From positions 397-7,072 of the forward strand of contig DORI01000107.1 of NCBI GenBank assembly GCA_003512365.1: a stretch of DNA of 6,676 bases, read 5' to 3'. This stretch comes from Crocinitomicaceae bacterium (GTDB lineage Bacteria; Bacteroidota; Bacteroidia; Flavobacteriales_D; Crocinitomicaceae). A model generated the notes under the pieces. It was given only the letters and a program-made list of their open reading frames with translations, did no database searches and was not told the origin of the DNA. Below, in pieces: positions 1 through 4,922 of this stretch. Position 1 is the first letter of the stretch. Each line of letters begins with the position of its first letter. The translations under genes and the position numbers were made by a program.

Positions 1-2408
1 ATGGTTGGAATAGCGTTTAACGTAATGGGTGTTGGTTGAGTCAAAGTAATAGTTGCTTCACCAATACATCCATTCGCATCTTTCGCATAAACAGTATAGG
101 TACCTGCACTCAAACCGTTAAAAGCACTAGAACTTTGATAGGTAGAACCATCAATAGAATATGAATATGCACTTTGTCCACCAGATGCACTTACATTTAT
201 TACACCTGTTTGGAATCCATTACAAGCAATCTGAGTTGTTTGAGTTACTGAAGCAACAACATTTGCTGGCGGAACTAAAATAAAAGATCCAGAACCGGAA
301 CAACCCGCGTTATCAGTAATTGTATATATATATGTCGCTGCCGATAAATTAGAGAAAACTGCAGAGCTTTGAGGTGTTCCATTGTTTAATGAATAAGAAA
401 ATGGAGCGGTTCCTCCCGAAGCTTCTAATGTTACTTGACCAGAATTCGAATCGCAAGAAGGTTGCGCATTTATTGTTGAAGATACAGAGACTCCACCTCC
501 ACCACCAACAGTTACTGTTAATGTTTTCGTATCATTACAAGTATTTTCATCAGGAGAGGTTCCATTTACTGTAGTTGTATTAACGGTCACTAGATTTGCC
601 CCATTTACTAAACCTGTAACATTTATAAGAATAGTATCCAAAGAATTAGTTGTAGTCAATTGAGTAGAAGTGTAGTTTACATTTGTTAATGTTCCATTTC
701 CAACTTGCCATTGAATTACACCATTAGTAATAGGAGTTGTCCCTAAATTTTGAAGCACAATTCCCAACTGACTGGATGAACCACAAACATTACCTGGTGT
801 CACTTGGAATATTGATGAAATTGTCGCGTCTATAGCGTCAGGATTCATCCGAATCGCACTTACATTTGTTTTAGTACTCGTATTGTGATAAACTCCAGAA
901 TAATAAAAAGTAACTCCATCAAAATCATCCACACTCATATGATGATAATCACCCCAACGCGTATCTCCAGTCTTCGATGAAGTTCCAGAGACAATTGTAG
1001 TTTCCGTCATGGTCATTGTATTCAAGGGATCACATGGTTTTCTACCTGTCATTTTTATTGATGGAAAATCTCCAGCAGTATTTGACGAAGTAGAATAGGC
1101 CATAATGATATTGCCATTCTTATCTATATTAATAGCTGGCATCCAGCGACTTGTTCCTGTTCCAGGAGCGTATGTTCCTTCCTGATATTTAGTCCATGTA
1201 GGTGTTGTAACACCAGATTCTCTCCGTAACTCAATCCATCGAACTCCAGCCCTATCAGCGCCGTCAACATCTGTCGATAAACAGAGTACCATGGCTTGAT
1301 GCGTATCAAAAACCCGCATTGGAGCTTTAAACATAACAGTCTCGCGTAAAGGATCCAAGGTATTCGTAGTCCCGGGCTGTTTGATGCAAGCAAAACTTGT
1401 TAGTCCACAAAGCTTCGAATCAATTTCAGCTATTGAAATATCTTGTATTTTAGCTACTGTAGCCGTATTATTCGTCCAGTTAATCGTCATTTCCCACAAC
1501 TCAATCCAATCATTAGTTCCACTGTCTGGAGTGCCATTCGTGTGAGATTCATCATCTCGGTGTCTCACAAAGAGCGGTTTCATTCCTGTTGGTGCAGGAT
1601 TGTCTCCTTCTAGATCTACTGGAGTAATGGATTGAAAACCAAATCCATTTAATGAATAGCCAATAGCAATTTTAATAAAGGGAGATGTTCCACCTGTCAA
1701 TAATGTGGATAATTTCATTGCATACGTTGTAGGTGGTCCACCTTCATTTGTTGTTACTAAAAATGCATCGGATGCTTGACAAAAACTCCATTTTGGATAA
1801 TCAGGGAATTGAGTGCATGTGAATGTGTATGTCCAATATGCTCCTTGAGGATTACTTGTTTGAGACACGTGAACAAATAGCTTATTTCCTGAAGAAGAAA
1901 ATTCAGTAAGAAACCATTTCCTTGCGGGTTTATAGTATAACACGATTGGATCTCCTAACCCGGCAGTACCACCAAGAGACTGCATAGTTAATGAATTTGC
2001 AATTGTCGCACCTGTATTTTTATTGAAAATTCGGTACACTGCGCCACCATTCGAGTTGGTTGACTGAATTACAACATTACTATCTGCATCAACAGTAGGA
2101 TCCGGTGGAGAAAGATTTGTTCCAAGTCCTTGAAATTGCCATAAAACACTTGCTGAAGCAATCTTTTCTGTAGTCACATGCTGCTGCCATGCCCAATCAG
2201 GATAATGTGTATTTGAATTATCAACTTCAATTAAGTCTCTTCCTTTAAAGTTCGGCTTAATCACTTGATTCTTTGGTTGTACCCAGTTTGCTGGTGCAGG
2301 AACCAAGTAGCTCACAGTTGGAGCCACATTTCCAATAAATTCAGATTGCTGAGCGTTCAAGGAGGCGAAAGAAAATACGCCAAAAATGGAGATAATGAGT
2401 TTTTTCAT
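1..2408 (-). CDS. Large exported protein with SprB-type repeats, 5' part (runs off left edge)
   Basis: The frame is open without a stop from the ATG at 2408 to the window edge, giving 802 codons; the C-terminus is missing. The N-terminus MKKLIISIFGVFSFASLNA is a typical signal peptide, probably cut just before or within the following QQ. Residues about 25-530 are rich in beta-strand, Trp, Gly, Asn and Thr. They contain phrases such as DPTVDADSNVV (near residue 100) and RWGDYHHMSVDDFDG (near 490) that recall secreted beta-propeller proteins. Cys198 and Cys210 flank FPDYPKW. Residues about 540-634 look like a CARDB-type Ig domain (QLGIVLQNLGTTPITNG), followed by GGGGG at 635-639 and two SprB-type modules. 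Such proteins are normally surface-exposed or released by type IX secretion; a C-terminal sorting domain would lie beyond the edge and cannot be seen. Possible roles are adhesion, gliding-related surface display or binding of polymers; the exact function is unknown. The signal peptide directly at the ATG supports this start. The gene is divergent from yaaA. Confidence 0.9.
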   Translation of the reverse strand, partial: MKKLIISIFGVFSFASLNAQQSEFIGNVAPTVSYLVPAPANWVQPKNQVIKPNFKGRDLIEVDNSNTHYPDWAWQQHVTTEKIASASVLWQFQGLGTNLSPPDPTVDADSNVVIQSTNSNGGAVYRIFNKNTGATIANSLTMQSLGGTAGLGDPIVLYYKPARKWFLTEFSSSGNKLFVHVSQTSNPQGAYWTYTFTCTQFPDYPKWSFCQASDAFLVTTNEGGPPTTYAMKLSTLLTGGTSPFIKIAIGYSLNGFGFQSITPVDLEGDNPAPTGMKPLFVRHRDDESHTNGTPDSGTNDWIELWEMTINWTNNTATVAKIQDISIAEIDSKLCGLTSFACIKQPGTTNTLDPLRETVMFKAPMRVFDTHQAMVLCLSTDVDGADRAGVRWIELRRESGVTTPTWTKYQEGTYAPGTGTSRWMPAINIDKNGNIIMAYSTSSNTAGDFPSIKMTGRKPCDPLNTMTMTETTIVSGTSSKTGDTRWGDYHHMSVDDFDGVTFYYSGVYHNTSTKTNVSAIRMNPDAIDATISSIFQVTPGNVCGSSSQLGIVLQNLGTTPITNGVIQWQVGNGTLTNVNYTSTQLTTTNSLDTILINVTGLVNGANLVTVNTTTVNGTSPDENTCNDTKTLTVTVGGGGGVSVSSTINAQPSCDSNSGQVTLEASGGTAPFSYSLNNGTPQSSAVFSNLSAATYIYTITDNAGCSGSGSFILVPPANVVASVTQTTQIACNGFQTGVINVSASGGQSAYSYSIDGSTYQSSSAFNGLSAGTYTVYAKDANGCIGEATITLTQPTPITLNAIPT
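66..461 (-). repeat. Two tandem SprB-type protein modules
   Basis: Two modules lie inside the left-edge protein. Module 1 (bases 461-300, residues 650-703) runs from PSCDSNSG to DNAGC. Module 2 (bases 230-66, residues 727-781) runs from IACNGF to DANGC. Both share the pattern C-x-G-x-(V/I)-x-(L/V)-x-ASGG, then YS(L/I)(N/D)(N/G)G, then F-(S/N)-(N/G)-LSA-(A/G)-TY, then D-x-(A/N)-x-GC. This is the signature of the SprB repeat family of Bacteroidota surface proteins. The Cys-to-Cys start positions are 77 residues apart. Each module has one Cys near each end, so each could close with a disulfide. The DNA copies have clearly diverged, so this is not a recent duplication. The sequence after module 2 (TITLTQPTPITL) looks like the linker to a third module beyond the edge. 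Confidence 0.85.
510..800 (-). other. CARDB-like Ig domain region in the left-edge protein
   Basis: Residues about 537-633 begin FQVTPGNVCGSSSQLGIVLQ and end with NTCNDTKTLTVTV. The combination of an N/Q-rich LQNLGTTPITNGVIQW stretch, a long polar strand region and a paired Cys near each end (Cys542 and the Cys of NTCND) resembles CARDB-type beta-sandwich domains that sit before repeat modules in exported Bacteroidota proteins. It is followed directly by the five-glycine linker. The call rests on pattern recognition only; another Ig-like or fibronectin-like fold is possible. Confidence 0.5.
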
Positions 2409-2435
2409 AGTTTTTGTTTGACACGGTGAAGTTAA

Positions 2436-2456
2436 AAAAAATCAACAAAAAATCAA
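2436..2456. repeat. Direct repeat of two A-tracts, 11-bp period, in divergent promoter region
   Basis: The 10-mer AAAAAATCAA occurs at 2436-2445 and again at 2447-2456, one base apart, so the A-tracts recur every 11 bp, about one helical turn. It lies in the 74-bp gap between two divergent start codons (2408 minus, 2483 plus). In-phase A-tracts usually bend DNA and can act as an upstream promoter element or as a binding site for a nucleoid protein. No specific regulator is recognised. In AT-rich DNA such a repeat can arise by chance. Confidence 0.5.
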
Positions 2457-2457
2457 T

Positions 2458-2465
2458 TAATTTCG
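2458..2465 (+). promoter_or_regulatory. Possible -7 box for yaaA (one mismatch)
   Basis: TAATTTCG differs from the Bacteroidota -7 consensus TAnnTTTG at one base and ends 17 bases before the chosen yaaA ATG. No clear TTTG -33 element is seen at the usual distance, because that position is occupied by the A-tract repeat. It would give a very short leader, which is common in this phylum. Weak call. Confidence 0.25.
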
Positions 2466-2482
2466 TCCTAATAAACGTCGCA

Positions 2483-3247
2483 ATGAGTTATAAAGTTTTT
2501 CTTTCTCCAACAAAAAACATAAATCCTACACCCAAACGTTACGAAATTGTTTCAATACCCTGTTTTAATAAAGAAGCAAAATACTTAGTAGATCAATTAA
2601 AAACAAAAACAACAAACGAATTGGTTGAACTTATGCATATTTCCAAGGACCTAGCTAACTTGACATACGAACGATTTCAAAATTGGAAAATGAATCCGGA
2701 AAACGCATTATCTTTTCATGCCATTACGATGTATGCAGGCGAGGCATTTAAAGCTTTTGATTTTGAATCAATAGAAAGAAATAATTATATGAAACTTCAA
2801 CACAATCTCTTTATTCTTTCTGGTTTATATGGTATTTTAAAACCTTTCGATATCGTTAGTCCTTATCGCCTAGAAATCGGATTGCCTTTTGCGCCTTCAA
2901 ATCTAAAGAAAAACTTATACGTCTTTTGGCAAGAGAAAATCCATCAGTTTTTAACATTAAATCTTGTCGAAAATGACGTTTTGGTAAATCTTGCTTCACA
3001 AGAATATGCCAAAGTTCTGGATTTCAAAAATCTTGGTTTTCGGACAATAACACCCATCTTCAAGGAATACAATGACGGAAATTATAAGATGGTGATGATG
3101 TATGCTAAAAATGCGCGAGGTAAAATGGCCAGGTATATTTTAGATAACGATGTTCAAAATGACGAAGATTTAAAACGTTTTCAAGTGGATGGATATTCAT
3201 TCGATGAAAAATACTCTTCACACTCCGAGTGGTTATTTGTTAGATAG
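2483..3247 (+). CDS. yaaA: Peroxide stress protein YaaA (DUF328 family)
   Basis: A complete 254-residue protein, close to the 258 of E. coli YaaA, and collinear with it along its whole length. Diagnostic stretches are VFLSPTKNI at residues 5-13, LSGLYGILKPFDIVSPYRLE at 112-131, VNLASQEYAKVL at 168-179, ITPIF at 189-193, YAKNARGKMARYI at 207-219 and FQVDGYSFDE at 233-242. In E. coli YaaA protects against hydrogen peroxide by limiting free intracellular iron and so DNA damage; the protein is cytoplasmic and DNA-binding. The start at 2483 is chosen because family members begin a few residues before the SP(A/T)K motif. An upstream TTG at 2414 would add 23 lysine/asparagine-rich residues that do not fit the family. 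The segment at residues 83-92 (MYAGEAFKAF) departs somewhat from the usual GxVYxG form. The gene is divergent from the SprB-repeat gene, and its 3' end overlaps the converging DUF2452 gene by 8 bp. Confidence 0.95.
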   Translation: MSYKVFLSPTKNINPTPKRYEIVSIPCFNKEAKYLVDQLKTKTTNELVELMHISKDLANLTYERFQNWKMNPENALSFHAITMYAGEAFKAFDFESIERNNYMKLQHNLFILSGLYGILKPFDIVSPYRLEIGLPFAPSNLKKNLYVFWQEKIHQFLTLNLVENDVLVNLASQEYAKVLDFKNLGFRTITPIFKEYNDGNYKMVMMYAKNARGKMARYILDNDVQNDEDLKRFQVDGYSFDEKYSSHSEWLFVR

Positions 3248-3716
3248 AAGAGAATTCATCCCCTTTTTCTAGAATATCCCAGGTGTGATCGGCTAGCAAT
3301 TTAACTGTGGCAACGAAAAGTAGGTGTTGACCTGATTTTCCCCATTGTGTCGGCCCCACCATTGACAACAAAAATGAACCTTGATCTCTACGGTATAAGT
3401 GATATACATGATTAATAAATGGCTCAAATCGTATTTCGGCTTTGTAAATAAACTCGGAAATTTGTTTTCTTTCTTGTAATTTCTTTGCTTGCTCTGCCAA
3501 TAAATGCATCTGCTCATAAATCTGACCAAGTTGCATGTCAGTTTGATGCTCCATTGCGTTCAACGCTCGACTTTTAATTTTTCCTTGATCTTCAGGTTTG
3601 ATTAATGCACTTCCCGAATGGTGTCCATATTCTAAGGAATGAGGATTTAAAGCGATTTTTTCGGGGTCAATTGGATTAACAAATTCTTTATTTTCAGCTT
3701 TTTTTTCTTTACTCAT
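3240..3716 (-). CDS. DUF2452 family protein, function unknown
   Basis: A complete protein of 158 residues with no signal peptide or membrane segment, so probably cytoplasmic. After a charged N-terminus (MSKEKKAENK) come NPHSLEYGHHSGSALIKPED (residues 24-43), GKIKSRALNAMEHQTDMQLG (45-64), a helical stretch rich in Glu, Gln and Lys (about 65-95), RFEPFINHVYHLY (96-108), SMVGPTQWG (118-126) and FVATVKLLADHTWDIL (134-149). I recognise this order as the DUF2452 family, which is widespread in Bacteroidota and has no established function. The conserved His, Tyr and Trp residues suggest a binding or catalytic site, but this is inference. Its ATG directly follows the TAA of the upstream FAD oxidoreductase with no gap, which indicates cotranscription and perhaps translational coupling. 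It converges on yaaA with an 8-bp overlap, leaving no room for a conventional terminator between them. Confidence 0.85.
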   Translation of the reverse strand: MSKEKKAENKEFVNPIDPEKIALNPHSLEYGHHSGSALIKPEDQGKIKSRALNAMEHQTDMQLGQIYEQMHLLAEQAKKLQERKQISEFIYKAEIRFEPFINHVYHLYRRDQGSFLLSMVGPTQWGKSGQHLLFVATVKLLADHTWDILEKGDEFSSI

Positions 3717-4844
3717 TTACACTTGATTAGCGAGAATGTATCCTACCTCCGAACCAATGGCGACTCCCATTCCACCCATTCTAACACCACAGTAGACATT
3801 ATTGTTCACTTTTTTTATAATAGGCTTCTTTACTTTTCCAATACCCATAATTCCTGACCAAAAATAATCAACCGCTATCTCTTCATGAGGAATCAATTTT
3901 TCGTTTAATAGATTCATTAAATAGGATTGTATTTGCAAGGTATTTTTAAATTCATTTGAACGTTCTTCTGAAAAATTCAAATTTCGACCGCCACCAAGAA
4001 GTATTCGGTTATCTATGTTTCTAAAGTACGTATACCCTTTGTCAATATGAAATGTACCTTCGAAGTTAATATTTGCTATCGGTTTTGTAATAAGAACCTG
4101 TGCTCTAGCTGGCTCAACTTCATCATCCTCTAAAAATTGATTCGCAAAACCATTCGTGCAAATTAGAACTTTTCCTGCATTTATTTCGCCAAAACTAGTT
4201 TGAATAGAAGTGTTTCTGGAGTCATAATTTATGCTGTCAGCATTGATTCCAAATAAGACATGAATATCATCGCTTATCACGCGTTTATAGAGTTGATTTA
4301 TGAGCAAATTTGTGTGAAGACTTCCTTCGAGTCTATTTTTATAGGCAGTGTAAAAACCATTAAATCCAAATCGATTTATAGATTCACTCTCTTCAGTATA
4401 AACTTCTTTGTGCCCAGTTATTTTGTAGGTGTTTTCATTTATGTAGCGTATGAAATTGGGGTCTAATTTCTCAGTTTCATCGGTTATTAAATCCCAAGAA
4501 CCACATTCTTGATATTGGATTAGTTCTTTTGGTATTAATGAGAAAAGACGTTGTAATCCTCGAAATCTTAGTTCTACTGTTTCCCAAACTTTATCCTCAG
4601 GAATTGTTTGTAAGTCATCATATAATTCGGTGGGGCTGCCAAAACAAGCGAAACCAGCATTTTTCGTGCTTGCACCAGTGGGCAAATAACCGCGTTCAAT
4701 GATTACTATTTTGGCGTTTTTGTAACGTTCACGCAAGTAAATTGTAGTGGACAATCCAACAATTCCTGCTCCAATAACCAAAAAGTCTATCTGTTCGAAA
4801 TAGGATTTTTTTTCCCAATAGCTCAACTGATCAATTCGAAGCAT
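3717..4844 (-). CDS. FAD-dependent oxidoreductase (DAO family)
   Basis: A complete protein of 375 residues, the usual size for DAO-fold enzymes. An N-terminal Rossmann fold carries DFLVIGAGIVGLSTT (residues 20-34), which contains the GxGxxG dinucleotide motif at 25-30. The strand KIVIIERG follows, with Glu50 in the position that contacts the ribose of FAD. GASTKNAGFACFGS (57-70) corresponds to the FAD-contact segment of glycine and sarcosine oxidase relatives, and Cys67 lies within it. The C-terminal FAD-binding part includes FWSGIMGIGKVKKPII and YCGVRMGGMGVAIGSEVGYI. The family oxidises C-N bonds of amino acids or N-methylated or polyamine-type amines, and many members reduce oxygen to hydrogen peroxide. 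The substrate here cannot be read from the sequence. No signal peptide, so cytoplasmic. The short N-terminal extension before the Rossmann fold (LSYWEKKSYF) is common in such proteins, and no other start fits as well. It is the first gene of a probable two-gene operon with the DUF2452 gene. Confidence 0.9.
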   Translation of the reverse strand: MLRIDQLSYWEKKSYFEQIDFLVIGAGIVGLSTTIYLRERYKNAKIVIIERGYLPTGASTKNAGFACFGSPTELYDDLQTIPEDKVWETVELRFRGLQRLFSLIPKELIQYQECGSWDLITDETEKLDPNFIRYINENTYKITGHKEVYTEESESINRFGFNGFYTAYKNRLEGSLHTNLLINQLYKRVISDDIHVLFGINADSINYDSRNTSIQTSFGEINAGKVLICTNGFANQFLEDDEVEPARAQVLITKPIANINFEGTFHIDKGYTYFRNIDNRILLGGGRNLNFSEERSNEFKNTLQIQSYLMNLLNEKLIPHEEIAVDYFWSGIMGIGKVKKPIIKKVNNNVYCGVRMGGMGVAIGSEVGYILANQV

Positions 4845-4852
4845 TTTTTTTG

Positions 4853-4870
4853 TTCGCCTTTTTTAGCGAA
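4853..4870. repeat. Small inverted repeat in the oxidoreductase leader
   Basis: TTCGC (4853-4857) and GCGAA (4866-4870) form a 5-bp stem with an 8-base loop consisting mostly of T on the plus strand. On the minus strand it lies between the predicted -7 box and the oxidoreductase ATG, so it would sit in the mRNA leader. It could be a weak leader hairpin or an operator half-site pair; the stem is too short to call a terminator. Confidence 0.3.
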
Positions 4871-4878
4871 ATTCGTAA

Positions 4879-4886
4879 CAAAATTA
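4879..4886 (-). promoter_or_regulatory. Bacteroidota -7 box for the oxidoreductase-DUF2452 operon
   Basis: On the minus strand this reads TAATTTTG, a perfect match to the Bacteroidota -7 consensus TAnnTTTG. It lies 34 bases upstream of the oxidoreductase ATG, giving a leader of roughly 25-30 nt. No good TTTG -33 box is seen; a weak TTA-containing stretch lies about 22 bases further upstream. The placement in a short divergent intergenic region makes this the best promoter candidate in the window. Confidence 0.5.
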
Positions 4887-4922
4887 GTGTAATTCACCTA
4901 TAATAGCTTAAATGATTTTAAA

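Noticed and set aside
66..461. Possible tandem DNA repeat or phase-variable array
   Set aside because: The repeat exists at protein level only; the two DNA copies have diverged too far for slippage or recombination-driven variation.
374..574. Open frame on the plus strand, rich in Leu, His and Gln
   Set aside because: Antisense to the SprB modules; its His/Gln/Leu bias is what the reverse strand of this repeat coding sequence produces.
1124..1393. Open frame on the minus strand
   Set aside because: It lies in a different frame inside the long exported-protein gene on the same strand, has no family resemblance and an unnatural composition.
2414..2482. TTG start giving a 23-residue extension of YaaA
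   Set aside because: The added residues are low-complexity and absent from the family, and the TTG sits 6 bases from the divergent start codon; the ATG at 2483 matches family N-termini.
3293..3529. Open frame on the minus strand within the DUF2452 gene
   Set aside because: Same strand, shifted frame, fully inside a recognised conserved gene; no plausible product.
4260..4466. Open frame on the plus strand opposite the oxidoreductase
   Set aside because: Antisense shadow of a well-supported gene; the hydrophobic stretches do not form a convincing small membrane protein.
4899..4904. TATAAT on the plus strand upstream of the coiled-coil protein gene
   Set aside because: It matches the classical sigma-70 -10 box, but Bacteroidota promoters use TAnnTTTG; there is no partner element at a good distance and such hexamers are common in AT-rich DNA.
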